Assembly (NCBI GenBank): GCA_964384595.1
Contig: CAYLLY010000004.1
Coordinates: 4,597-68,596, forward strand
Direction of reading: 5' to 3'
DNA: 64,000 nucleotides
Origin: SCTG01 sp964384595
Lineage (GTDB): Bacteria; Nitrospirota; Nitrospiria; Nitrospirales; NS-4
Shown here piece by piece: positions 18,986 through 27,616 of the stretch. The notes beneath the pieces are model-generated. The model ran no database searches. It was not told the origin of the DNA and saw nothing but the letters and a program-made list of their open reading frames with translations. The stretch's first letter is position 1. Each line of letters starts with the position of its first letter. A program made the position numbers and the translations under genes.

Positions 18986-20041
18986 CTAGGCCAGCACAGT
19001 CCGCATTGCGCCCGCAATCCTTTCAACGTCCGCATCAGTGAGCGAGGGATAGATCGGGATCGACAACGCCCGTTCCCAAGCCGAGTCCGTCCCCGGAAAC
19101 CCCCGGAGGCCCAGGTACCGGTGAATCGGCTTGAACACGGGACGCCTGCAGTGCACGCCGAGCTCGGCAAACTTTTCCAAGGCAGATTCCACCGGATCCT
19201 GAAGCCGGACGACATAGCGGTAAAACACATGGTCATGATGCGGGATGCCGGCAGGCGGGTCCGCCTTCAAACCGCGCAAGGCGTCGGCATACTGCGCGGC
19301 GATGGCCTGGCGCCGTTTGATGAATCCGGGCAACGCCTTGATCTGGCATAGCCCCAATGCACCCTGCAGCTCCGTCATCTTGTAATTGAACGCCGGCTCC
19401 AAGGCGTCCGCTTCATCATACTGGCGCAGAGTACGGATACGGGCCATGCACGGCTCGGCGCGTCCCAAAACCATGCCGCCCTCTCCGGTAGTGATGAGCT
19501 TCGTGGCATAGAACGAGCACACGGTCAGGTCCCCGACACTTCCGACCGGGCGCCCCCCCATGGACGCGCCGAGCGCTTGCGCGCAGTCTTCGATGATGGG
19601 AACGCCCGACTTCTCCAATTCAGACAGATCGGCCGGAAGCCCGAACAGATGCGGCACGATGACGGCCTTGGTCTTGCGGGTGATCGCGCGGGTCACCGCG
19701 GCCGGCGACGGGTGATAGGGCACGGGATCAATATCGACCAGGACCGGCGTGGCGCCGGCATAACTCACCGCATGCCACAATGCCGTGCAGACAAAGGAAG
19801 GGATAATCACCTCATCGCCGGGACCGATCCCCAACCCCTTGAGCGCAAGAAACAGCGCCGCGGTGCCGGAGCTTGCGGCGACACCCTGCGCCTGACCCGT
19901 CATATTCGCCAGAGCGCGCTCGAACTCCACAACTTTTTCACCTTGGGCGATCCGTCCGGCGCGAATCACATCGGTCACGGCCTGCGCCTCGGCCTCTCCG
20001 AGCGAAGGGCAGGAATGCGGTATCACCGTCGGGCGGCTCAC
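18986..20041 (-). CDS. DegT/DnrJ/EryC1/StrS-family sugar aminotransferase
   Basis: 351 residues, PLP-dependent type I fold. The Schiff-base Lys is Lys181 in CSFYATKLITTGEGGM; EDCAQALGA supplies the PLP-ring Asp, and SSGTAALFLAL contacts the phosphate. The family transaminates 3- or 4-keto nucleotide sugars to make amino sugars. It sits between the WecA-type transferase and a PIG-L deacetylase, which fits production of an amino-sugar donor for the glycan. GTG 20041 overlaps the preceding stop as GTGA. Confidence 0.9.
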   Translation of the reverse strand: MSRPTVIPHSCPSLGEAEAQAVTDVIRAGRIAQGEKVVEFERALANMTGQAQGVAASSGTAALFLALKGLGIGPGDEVIIPSFVCTALWHAVSYAGATPVLVDIDPVPYHPSPAAVTRAITRKTKAVIVPHLFGLPADLSELEKSGVPIIEDCAQALGASMGGRPVGSVGDLTVCSFYATKLITTGEGGMVLGRAEPCMARIRTLRQYDEADALEPAFNYKMTELQGALGLCQIKALPGFIKRRQAIAAQYADALRGLKADPPAGIPHHDHVFYRYVVRLQDPVESALEKFAELGVHCRRPVFKPIHRYLGLRGFPGTDSAWERALSIPIYPSLTDADVERIAGAMRTVLA

Positions 20042-20667
20042 GCGAGGTCCGGGCCTACATTGATGAACAACCTCAGCGGGACGAAGGCCTCGGCAGCGCG
20101 GACCCGTCCCTGGAGTCCGCGGAAGTGCGCAGAGGCGCGGGCGATTTCAAGGATGCTTAATCCCTCAACGTTGGTCTTCCTCACCTGGGAGGCATGCGCC
20201 TCCAGAGAACGCACCTTGTCCTCCAGAAGGCCGTCGATGTCGACATACACCGTGGGAGAAAAGTTCTGCGTCGTGGGAGTCTCGTAAAAAAGGACGTTGC
20301 GCGTGTAGCGTGTGGCGGTCACCGTGCACGTCGCCAAGTGGCGATGGTCCTGATGGGTGTCGTCGAAATAGTTCACAAAAATGAAGGCGGGATCGACTTT
20401 CTTGACGACGTCTTCGATCTGCTGGATGGCCTCACGGGCGACCGGCAGTTCCGTATCGCGATAGCCTCCCCAAAAGATGTTCCGCGCCCCGAGAATCCGT
20501 GATGATGCCACCTGCTCGTTCCGCCGCACCTCGGAATCGCCGCCGCGCGCGCCGTCCGTGAGGATCATCAGCTGCACGTGATGGCCCGCGCGCGCATACT
20601 TGAGCAAGGCCCCCCCGCACCCGATTTCGATGTCGTCAGGATGCGCTCCCAGCGCCAGGATGTTCAT
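20038..20667 (-). CDS. PIG-L/LmbE-family N-deacetylase
   Basis: 209 residues with the zinc-binding Ala-His-Pro-Asp-Asp at residues 7-11 (LGAHPDDIEIGCGG) and the distal HQDHR motif. Family members remove N-acetyl groups from GlcNAc-type sugars or related amides (PIG-L, MshB, BshB, LmbE). Adjacent DegT aminotransferase, WbqC and glycosyltransferases point to modification of an amino sugar of the exopolysaccharide. A GAGG lies 7 nt before the ATG, and the stop overlaps the DegT start by 4 nt. Confidence 0.9.
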   Translation of the reverse strand: MNILALGAHPDDIEIGCGGALLKYARAGHHVQLMILTDGARGGDSEVRRNEQVASSRILGARNIFWGGYRDTELPVAREAIQQIEDVVKKVDPAFIFVNYFDDTHQDHRHLATCTVTATRYTRNVLFYETPTTQNFSPTVYVDIDGLLEDKVRSLEAHASQVRKTNVEGLSILEIARASAHFRGLQGRVRAAEAFVPLRLFINVGPDLA

Positions 20668-20670
20668 GTT

Positions 20671-21357
20671 CTACCTCGCTCGAGCTTCGCGGATATAACG
20701 GAAGCCCTCTCCTCCGCAATTGAACAGCAGATCGACGGCCGACAACCCCGCGATGAAGGGCCGATAGACTTGCGGGTACTCCGGACTCACAAAGTCCTGG
20801 AACTCCACTGCGATCCCCGCGGCTTGAAAGTCTTCAAGTTTCATGTAGCTCCGGCCGCCGGCCCCCGCCAGATAACAATCGGCGCCGACCGCCTTGCACA
20901 AGTCCACAATCCGCCCGGTCTGCTCTTCCCTGGCCTCAAACCGGCCGGCCTTGACGACCGGCGTCGTGATGCCGAAAGCCTCGGCCAGCGCCGCAAGCAT
21001 CGCCTCGCTGAGGAGAGCCAGTCTCTCCCAGTCGCGGGCCAGGAGTTCCTGAAAAATCGGCGCGTATCGCCCATACTGCGGCGCTTTCCCGTAGTGGGTC
21101 TCCAACGCCTGCGCGTGCTTCCGGCGCCAATCGACCTGGTTGTTGATCCGCACGCCGTCGAGCCGCTGAGGAAATCCGTGCCGCACCGGAACGGTCAGAT
21201 ACTGCCAGCCTTGCGCCGTCCTGATGCGGTTCCGGTTCTGCCATTCGTTCTTCTTGAACTGGACGGTGTCCAGCAGCACGAAGACGTCCGCCCGGTCCAG
21301 TTTATCAAGATACCCCAACCAGGGCAAATACTGGGGTTGATGGATCGCGACGCGCAC
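20671..21357 (-). CDS. WbqC-like family protein
   Basis: 228 residues. The N-terminus MRVAIHQPQYLPWLGYLDKL, then DTVQFKKNEWQNRNRI and the C-terminal DLLFNCGGEG, are the WbqC family hallmarks. WbqC-like proteins occur in O-antigen and capsule loci and are thought to act in amino-sugar modification, but the reaction is not established. It starts with GTG at 21357, and the downstream PIG-L gene begins 3 bp after its stop. Confidence 0.85.
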   Translation of the reverse strand: MRVAIHQPQYLPWLGYLDKLDRADVFVLLDTVQFKKNEWQNRNRIRTAQGWQYLTVPVRHGFPQRLDGVRINNQVDWRRKHAQALETHYGKAPQYGRYAPIFQELLARDWERLALLSEAMLAALAEAFGITTPVVKAGRFEAREEQTGRIVDLCKAVGADCYLAGAGGRSYMKLEDFQAAGIAVEFQDFVSPEYPQVYRPFIAGLSAVDLLFNCGGEGFRYIREARAR

Positions 21358-21359
21358 GG

Positions 21360-22895
21360 CTACGGCAGTACCCCCGCCAGGTTCGCACGGCGACGCACGA
21401 AAATGGGGTTGCTGACGATGCGGTGATCTCCCGAACCGATCAGTAGTCGGAAATAACCCCCAGCGCTCTGGGGAACCACATCGCGCAACTGGACACTGAA
21501 CGGAGTTGTTTCGGTCGTCGCCGACATCACCAGGCCGGAACGAATGACCTGTACCAAAACAGGCCGATGCCGTCCGTCCGTGGAAGACACCTCGACCCGC
21601 ACATGAAACGGAGCATTGGCGGGCGCCTCCAGCGTTTCACCTGAGATCCGCGATTGCCCGGTTTCACCGGACGTCACGGAAAACTCATTAAGAACCAGCC
21701 CATAGTCCTTGCGCCGCTCACGCGCGTACATCCGGCCTTTGGCAATCGCCTCCAGCAGCGCAGCCGGCGTGCGCTCTTTGACCCACAGCACGGTTTCCAC
21801 GTTATCCAGCCGTTTCCCGGCACTATCGGCTCTGTGATAGGCGACCTCACCGATCCCCCAGGGTGGGCTGTCGCGATGCCCCTCAAGATACGCCATCAGT
21901 GCGGTATCCCAGACACCGCCCGGATCGGTGACAGTGACCGTATCTTCGTAGACCGCCCCAAACCCTGTATAACCGGACGTTTTTATGATCCCCTCCGGAT
22001 AGGGGTCGGTCTTCACCGTGACCATGCCCAGCCGGCCGTAGTCATACCGGTTAAAGTCCCTGGCTTCGGGCATAGACCAGACTGTAAGCCCTCCCCGTTC
22101 ACGGACGTAATCGATCAGGTCCTGATGAGGGCGCCAGCCGGCGTCATCACGGTAGGGGTCATAGCGCGCCGCGCCGAATGGATAGTTATTTACCAGCAGC
22201 AGTCCGGCCAGCGCCAGCAAGGAAATCCCCGGCGCCATTCGCCGCTCGCGCACAACCATGAACGTCCACCCAACCCGGATTTTCCGCTCCACACGGCGGT
22301 TGACCAGCCAGATGCCGGGCGGGATCAGCAGAATTGGCGACAGGCCAATGGCCGTCGGCAACCCGTACTCGTAGGATGCGTAGTTTCCCATAGCCGGCAT
22401 CCGGCCATAGTCGTCCGCGCGGGGCAATCCCAGAACCAGCACATTTTTCTGCGCGTCGTGCATGGTCAGGTCTTTGCCGAAAATCGAGCCAGTCCAGTAA
22501 TAGTGCGGGACGACTTCCACACCTGGAATGAGTATGACATCGGGGTGGCGGAAGCCTGCCTCTCGAATCTGGGCAAGGTACCGGTCAACCCCGACATTCA
22601 GGACCGAGGGCAGTTCAACCGTCCGCCGTATCAACCCACGTAGGGGGAACAGCCCATACTCGTACCGAAGCAGGAAATTGTCGGTCAGGAAAATCGCTTC
22701 AATGCCGGAAGCCCTGGCCTGCGTGGCCAGAGCCTCGAACGAGTCGCTGCCGGTGCTGAGCATGCTGTGGACGTGGAACGCGGCGGGCACGTGCCGCCAT
22801 GCCTGGACGGGTTCCTGCGCCGACCCGGCGGTGCTCCAGAACCACGTCGCCAGCAACACCCCCCCGCCGATCCATGCACGCTCACACCGCGGCAT
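21360..22895 (-). CDS. Exported/membrane PHP-domain-like protein, partly degenerate active site
   Basis: About 511 residues. An N-terminal signal or anchor (residues about 8-26, Ala-rich end) is followed by a PHP-type opening FHVHSMLSTGSDSFEALATQ and FLTDNF. Further on are IPGVEVVPHYYW and a C-terminal GEVAYHRADSAG. PHP domains are metal-dependent phosphoesterases. Where the classical motif has His-Pro after a Gly-Gly-x-x-x-x segment, this protein reads GGLTVWSMPEA, so at least one metal ligand is replaced. Two further hydrophobic segments lie mid-protein, and the C-terminus looks beta-sandwich-like. ATG 22895 overlaps the end of the preceding GT4 gene by 14 nt. Its substrate is unknown; the sugar-locus context suggests a periplasmic glycan or phosphate role. 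Confidence 0.62.
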   Translation of the reverse strand: MPRCERAWIGGGVLLATWFWSTAGSAQEPVQAWRHVPAAFHVHSMLSTGSDSFEALATQARASGIEAIFLTDNFLLRYEYGLFPLRGLIRRTVELPSVLNVGVDRYLAQIREAGFRHPDVILIPGVEVVPHYYWTGSIFGKDLTMHDAQKNVLVLGLPRADDYGRMPAMGNYASYEYGLPTAIGLSPILLIPPGIWLVNRRVERKIRVGWTFMVVRERRMAPGISLLALAGLLLVNNYPFGAARYDPYRDDAGWRPHQDLIDYVRERGGLTVWSMPEARDFNRYDYGRLGMVTVKTDPYPEGIIKTSGYTGFGAVYEDTVTVTDPGGVWDTALMAYLEGHRDSPPWGIGEVAYHRADSAGKRLDNVETVLWVKERTPAALLEAIAKGRMYARERRKDYGLVLNEFSVTSGETGQSRISGETLEAPANAPFHVRVEVSSTDGRHRPVLVQVIRSGLVMSATTETTPFSVQLRDVVPQSAGGYFRLLIGSGDHRIVSNPIFVRRRANLAGVLP

Positions 22896-24096
22896 GTTTC
22901 CCCTGCCACACGGCGCCGTATAGGTGCTCGATCGCCCGGACCATCGACCCGGCATCGAATCGCTCGCCCACGCGTTTCTTCCCTGCATTCCCGTATGCGG
23001 CCATCCGCCGGCGGTCCCGCAACAGTGTCAACATCGCGGCGGCCAGCGCCCTCTCGTCCTGCGGCGGAACCAGCAAGCCGTTCGTTCCCTCGACGACGAG
23101 GTCCGGGATGCCGCCGACGCGGGTAGCAACCACCGGCAATCCCGCCGCCATCGCCTCGACCAGTGCCCGCCCCATGCCCTCGTTGAGCGAAGGAAAGACA
23201 AAGAGATCCAACGCCGCCAGGCAATCAGGGATGTCTTGCCGCATCCCCAGAAACTTGAGATGGGAGGCCACGCCCAACGCGTTTCCCAGTTGCGCAAGCT
23301 CGCCGCGAAGCGGCCCATCACCCACAAACACAAAACAGGTCTCGGGGAGCTCAGCCACCACATGCGGGACGGCCCTGATCAGCCAAGCATGGCCCTTGAT
23401 CGGGACCAACCGTCCCACCGTCCCGACGACCGGCCCACCCGCAGGCAGCCCCAGTTCCTTCCTTTTCATCGCGGGATCCGCGCCAACCGACCTGAACGCC
23501 GCGAGGGTAATGCCGCTCGGGATCGTCACGAACTTGTCCGCTCCCGCAATCCCGAGACGGACGTGCTCTTCTCGCCCCCGATCCGTCAAGGTCACGATCC
23601 GATCCGTGATCCGGCCCAGCGCACGTTCGAGCAGCCGAATCAGCCAGCTCATCACCGGCCCGTAGTAGCCGTAAAAAATGTGCCCGTGGGGTGTATGGAC
23701 CACCACCGGCGTACCGGCCAGCCACGCCGCGATTCTGCCGATGGCGCCTGCTTTGGATGTATGCGTGTGGACGATATCGGGCCGTTCGCGCCGCAGCAGG
23801 CGCCATAGCGACAGCGTCGCACGCGCATCCTTCAGCGGTCTGACCTCGCGCACCAACTCCGGCACTTCAAAAAGCCTCACCCCGGCTCGGCAAAGCTCCT
23901 CCCTGTCCTTCTCCGCACAGGACGCCTCTTCCGCTGTCTGCGCCTCCGCCCGCCCATAGACCACGCCCACACGAAACCGGCTTCGGTCATGCCCGATCGC
24001 CGTCAGGAACGTGTTGCGCGCCGACCCTCCTTGATCGAGCCGCGTAATGATGTGGACGACAGATTGTCGGCCGTCCTGGGAAGATCGGTCCGTCAT
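22882..24096 (-). CDS. GT4 glycosyltransferase
   Basis: 404 residues. It starts MTDRSSQDGRQS, then IITRLDQGGSARNTF, typical of a GT4 N-terminal Rossmann domain; VGRLVPIKGHAWLIRA and the Glu-x7-Glu of EGMGRALVE mark the nucleotide-sugar domain. HTHTSKAGAIGR and HTPHGHIFYGYY are typical of the EpsD/CapM-like branch. It retains the configuration of the donor sugar and probably adds a hexose or N-acetylhexosamine on the cytoplasmic face. ATG 24096 shares its A with the preceding TGA stop. A longer open frame to 25452 is a shadow of the next gene. Confidence 0.88.
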   Translation of the reverse strand: MTDRSSQDGRQSVVHIITRLDQGGSARNTFLTAIGHDRSRFRVGVVYGRAEAQTAEEASCAEKDREELCRAGVRLFEVPELVREVRPLKDARATLSLWRLLRRERPDIVHTHTSKAGAIGRIAAWLAGTPVVVHTPHGHIFYGYYGPVMSWLIRLLERALGRITDRIVTLTDRGREEHVRLGIAGADKFVTIPSGITLAAFRSVGADPAMKRKELGLPAGGPVVGTVGRLVPIKGHAWLIRAVPHVVAELPETCFVFVGDGPLRGELAQLGNALGVASHLKFLGMRQDIPDCLAALDLFVFPSLNEGMGRALVEAMAAGLPVVATRVGGIPDLVVEGTNGLLVPPQDERALAAAMLTLLRDRRRMAAYGNAGKKRVGERFDAGSMVRAIEHLYGAVWQGKHAAV

Positions 24097-25322
24097 CAAT
24101 GAGAGACCATCGCGTGAAGGCCGAATGCCTCGGGCAGGATGGCCTCGATCCGCTCGCAGTGATGTTCCCACGTATAGTCGCGCAGCACGAGGGCGCGGCA
24201 TTCCGCCGACAACCGCTCGCGCAACGCCGGGTCGGCCGTCAGCCGACGGTGCAGATCGGCAATACCGGATGCCAGCGACGCGGCGTCGGAGCCCGCCGCG
24301 ATGAAAGACGGGTCGAGCTTGCCCAGAATCTCCTCCGTCGCTCCGACCGGAGTTCCGAGCACCGGCGTCCCTGAAGCCAAGGCTTCCACCGTGACCAGCC
24401 CAAAACCTTCGAGTTGAGCCGTCGGCAACACAAACACGTCGGCAGCCCGGTAATAACCGGGCAATGCGTCCTCCGGCACAAACCCGAGCAGCCGGACGCA
24501 CTCTTCCAGCCTCAACGCTTTCACCAGCGCATCCAGTTCCGCATGGAGAGGCCCGCTCCCGCCGATCAGCAATCTGATCCGGGGAATCGCAGCGCTCAGG
24601 CGGGCCATCGCGTGGATCAGCGCGCCAAGCCCCATTCGAGGCTGTAAATTGCGAACCGTGAAGAGGATGAACTCGCCGTCGGCCAAGCCGAGCGCGGCCC
24701 GGATCGCCCGCCGGTCGGGCGCCGGACAAAACATTTCCGTGTCGACCCCGCCGGGCACCACGCGGACGCGATCGTCCATGATGTGGTGGCATGCCGTCAC
24801 CCGCCGTCGCATGAATTCGCTCAGGACAACGATGCGCTGCGCCCGTTGCAGCGCCATCCGCTCGATCCACTTTCTGGCCGTGGACTGGCAGCGATACCAC
24901 ACCCACCCCATCACGCCGGACGGCGGCCGGTTCCGCGTCTCGAACTCCTCGTGCGCGAGCGAGAGGCAGACGTAGACGGCCGGGATCCGCAGGAATGCTC
25001 TGAGGACGGCCAACCCCGGCAAGGCTTGATGGACCAGCAGGACGTCCGGCTGGTTCTCGCGCGCCATCGTCGTGAACACGTGCCGCGCGTTCCGCATGGA
25101 CGAGATCAAAAACGCGATCGGGCCGCGGCGCGCTACAGGGTACCGGCGCTCCGCGATCCCTCCGACGACGATCCGCTCTTCCTTTTCCCCTTCCGGGAGC
25201 CTCGTCAGGAGACGGACCGTGTGGCCGCGTTCCGCAAGGCCTTGCGCCTGCTCGCGCAACACCCGCTCCGCCCCACCGATGACCTGCGCCATGGAGACTT
25301 CGGCGACCATCACGATGTTCAC
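24096..25322 (-). CDS. GT4 glycosyltransferase
   Basis: 408 residues. The N-terminal domain has QVIGGAERVLREQAQGLA; the C-terminal domain has FTVRNLQPRMGLGALIHAMA and the Glu-x7-Glu of EGFGLVTVE. The start is GTG 25322: GGAGG lies 8 nt upstream and the GTGA overlaps the asnB stop by 4 nt, a spacing repeated across the locus. The substrate cannot be read from sequence. The family call is secure, and the gene is translationally coupled to both neighbours. Confidence 0.88.
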   Translation of the reverse strand: MNIVMVAEVSMAQVIGGAERVLREQAQGLAERGHTVRLLTRLPEGEKEERIVVGGIAERRYPVARRGPIAFLISSMRNARHVFTTMARENQPDVLLVHQALPGLAVLRAFLRIPAVYVCLSLAHEEFETRNRPPSGVMGWVWYRCQSTARKWIERMALQRAQRIVVLSEFMRRRVTACHHIMDDRVRVVPGGVDTEMFCPAPDRRAIRAALGLADGEFILFTVRNLQPRMGLGALIHAMARLSAAIPRIRLLIGGSGPLHAELDALVKALRLEECVRLLGFVPEDALPGYYRAADVFVLPTAQLEGFGLVTVEALASGTPVLGTPVGATEEILGKLDPSFIAAGSDAASLASGIADLHRRLTADPALRERLSAECRALVLRDYTWEHHCERIEAILPEAFGLHAMVSH

Positions 25323-27202
25323 ACCGAACGGCCCTCCACGCACAGCCGCTGCCAGATCTCCAAGACCAGGAGCGCATGGATTTGGTCCTTAAAATTCCGG
25401 CGACCCGATTCATGCTCGTCCAACAGCCAACGGACATACGGATAGCGAACAAAGCCGCGGTCGGCGACGGCCTGCTCCGACAGAAGCTCCCGGACCATGT
25501 CCTTCAGGTCGGCCTTGAACCAGCGCGCCAGTGGGATCATGAATCCTTGCTTCGGCCTGGCCAGGATTTCGTCCGGGAGGTGCGCGCGCAGTGCCCGCTT
25601 CAAAAAGGACTTCAGTCGGCGGTCGCGGAACCGCTCCCTGGACGGGAGGCCCATGGCGAACTGGGCTAAGACGTGATCGCAGAACGGCACCCGGACCTCC
25701 AGCGAATGCGCCATGCTCATCCGATCCCCTAATACCAGTAGATCGTCCGGCAGGTAGGTCTGCAGATCGAGCGCCATCGCATGCTCGGCGGGATCGGAGG
25801 AATGCCATTCACGGAACATTCGGGCGTACTCGGACTCAGGCCTCGCCATGCCTGCCGACGCGCGCACCTCCGGCGTGAACGCCTCATCGCCCCATTCGGG
25901 CGGAAGGTATGTGATCCAGCGCAGGTATCGTTCTTCGGGAGCGAGACCGCCCGCACTCAGAAATCTCCGGATACGGCCGGGCCAATTATCGGCGTGCGCG
26001 GACTCCGGGATCCACCGACTCGCCGTGGCCAGGCCCTGACGCAAGGAAGGCGGCAGCCGATCATACACCGCGCCGGCGCGCAGACCCAGGTAGCGGGGAT
26101 ACCCTCCGAATAACTCATCCCCTCCATGACCGGCCAGCGCTACCGTCACGGTACGGCGCGCGACCTGAGAGATCAAATAGTTCGGAATGGCGGAGGAGTC
26201 GGCAAACGGCTCATCGAAGGACTGGACGATGCGGGGCAGCAGGCGCACGGCGTCCGGCTCCACGATTTCCTCATGATGGTCGGTCCCGAATCGATTCGCG
26301 ACGAGCCGGGCGTACGCCAATTCGTTGTATGTCCCGTCCTGGACGCCATACCCGATCGTGAAGGTCTTCATGGGGGTTCCCGACACCTGGCGCATCATGG
26401 CGACCAGGACGCTGGAGTCCATTCCACCGCTCAGGAAGATCCCCAGGGGCACATCACTGATCAGGTGGAGCCGCACCGTCTCTTTCAGATGCGCCAGGAG
26501 CCGCTCTTCGGCTTCCCTCCCGTCAAGCGCGGCCGCCGCCGGGTCAGGCGTCAGCGACCAATAGCGCCGCAGCCTCAACCGGCCGCGCGCGAAGGTCAGG
26601 GTGTGGCCGGGCGGCACCTGACGGATCCCTTCGAAGATCGTCGCCGGGGACGGCACGTACAGGAACATCAGAAACTGGCGGAGCGCCGCGGTGTCGACCG
26701 TGCCTCCCACCCCGCCGGCCAGCAGGGCTTTGATTTCCGAGGCGAACCACAACTGCCCGCCCCGCACGGCGTAGAAGAGCGGCTTGATCCCGAGCCGGTC
26801 ACGCGCGAGCAGGAGGACCTGCCGTTCGCGGTCCCAGAGCGCGAACGCGAACATGCCGCGCAGGCGCTCCACGCAGTCCTCACCGTGCTCCTCGTACAGA
26901 TGCACCAGCACCTCGGTATCGGACTTCGTCGTGAACCGATGTCCGCGGGCCGCCAGATCCTCGCGCAGTTCCTGGAAATTGTAGATTTCCCCGTTCATCA
27001 CCACGCAGACCGTTCCGGTCTCGTTCCAGATCGGCTGGCGGCCGCCGGCCACGTCAATGACGCTGAGCCGGCGCATGGCCAGACTGACCGTCTCGTCCAC
27101 ATAGCGGCCTTCATCGTCCGGCCCCCGATGGACCAAACTCCCGACCATTCGGGCCAAGCGCTCATCATCGCGAACCCCGCTGAACCCGCAAATCCCGCAC
27201 AT
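25319..27202 (-). CDS. asnB: Glutamine-hydrolysing asparagine synthetase-like amidotransferase
   Basis: About 627 residues with an N-terminal class-II glutaminase and a C-terminal ATP-pyrophosphatase synthetase domain. ATG 27202 gives Met-Cys-Gly-Ile-Cys-Gly, placing the nucleophile Cys at position 2, which becomes residue 1 after Met removal; the GTG three nt earlier would block this. Further marks are HRGPDDEGR, MNGEIYNF, the SGGMDSS PP-loop and GHGGDELFGGYPRY. Such AsnB copies are frequent in exopolysaccharide and exosortase-type loci, where they may amidate uronic acids rather than make free asparagine; this is an inference from context. Confidence 0.9.
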   Translation of the reverse strand: MCGICGFSGVRDDERLARMVGSLVHRGPDDEGRYVDETVSLAMRRLSVIDVAGGRQPIWNETGTVCVVMNGEIYNFQELREDLAARGHRFTTKSDTEVLVHLYEEHGEDCVERLRGMFAFALWDRERQVLLLARDRLGIKPLFYAVRGGQLWFASEIKALLAGGVGGTVDTAALRQFLMFLYVPSPATIFEGIRQVPPGHTLTFARGRLRLRRYWSLTPDPAAAALDGREAEERLLAHLKETVRLHLISDVPLGIFLSGGMDSSVLVAMMRQVSGTPMKTFTIGYGVQDGTYNELAYARLVANRFGTDHHEEIVEPDAVRLLPRIVQSFDEPFADSSAIPNYLISQVARRTVTVALAGHGGDELFGGYPRYLGLRAGAVYDRLPPSLRQGLATASRWIPESAHADNWPGRIRRFLSAGGLAPEERYLRWITYLPPEWGDEAFTPEVRASAGMARPESEYARMFREWHSSDPAEHAMALDLQTYLPDDLLVLGDRMSMAHSLEVRVPFCDHVLAQFAMGLPSRERFRDRRLKSFLKRALRAHLPDEILARPKQGFMIPLARWFKADLKDMVRELLSEQAVADRGFVRYPYVRWLLDEHESGRRNFKDQIHALLVLEIWQRLCVEGRSV

Positions 27203-27235
27203 CACGCCTTCCCCTTCCGCTGCGCCCGCCTGCCG

Positions 27236-27418
27236 CTACTCCGTGGTCTTTTCGATGCGCTGCTCGCGAGTGATATCCTTCGGCTCATAGACACCGGGAG
27301 CGTACGAATAAAACGACTCGATGAGCCGGCTCAACCCCATGGCCGCCAGCGCGGCCAGCACGCTGAATACCACCACGAGCCCCCAGAACTTCACGGGCGA
27401 TGGCTTTCTCCAAGGCAT
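27236..27418 (-). CDS. Small single-pass membrane protein, 60 aa
   Basis: Starts MPWRKPSPVKFW, then a strong hydrophobic helix (GLVVVFSVLAALAAMGL, residues about 13-29), then a polar tail ending RIEKTTE. The frame upstream of ATG 27418 to 27601 is unlikely to be used, since it has no helix and is Arg/Ser-rich. No family is recognised. It sits between a tiny hydrophobic ORF and asnB within the glycosyltransferase run, so it may be a small accessory of the assembly machinery. Confidence 0.55.
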   Translation of the reverse strand: MPWRKPSPVKFWGLVVVFSVLAALAAMGLSRLIESFYSYAPGVYEPKDITREQRIEKTTE

Positions 27419-27420
27419 CG

Positions 27421-27546
27421 TTATGGCCACACGAGAAAGGGAGCTTTGGCGGCCATGACTGTAGCGGCCACAAAGAGGCAGTGGGACAGCGACAACGCAT
27501 CGGCGGGAACGTGATGGACATCCTGCAGCCGGTCCTTCATACGCAT
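27421..27546 (-). CDS. Tiny hydrophobic ORF, 41 aa
   Basis: Reads from ATG 27546 to TAA at 27421-27423, ending 2 nt before the ATG of the 60-residue membrane protein. The second half (LSLSHCLFVAATVMAAKAPF) is hydrophobic enough for one membrane segment. An AGG 5 nt upstream is a weak ribosome site. Tight spacing suggests coupling to the next gene, but at this length it could be chance. The remaining 70 bp up to the preceding glycosyltransferase (27547-27616) hold only a short GGGA/TCCC hairpin. Confidence 0.35.
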   Translation of the reverse strand: MRMKDRLQDVHHVPADALSLSHCLFVAATVMAAKAPFLVWP

Positions 27547-27616
27547 ACGTGCCTAGGGAATGCCTCCAGAGCACAGTACGACGGAGTGGCCGGAAGGTCA
27601 AGGGGATCGAACTCCC

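Noticed and set aside
22882..25452. 856-residue minus-strand frame
   Set aside because: Only the part from 24096 down is a GT4 protein. The upstream part is a frame shadow of the neighbouring GT4 gene, with no fold-like sequence and Arg/Gly-rich composition.
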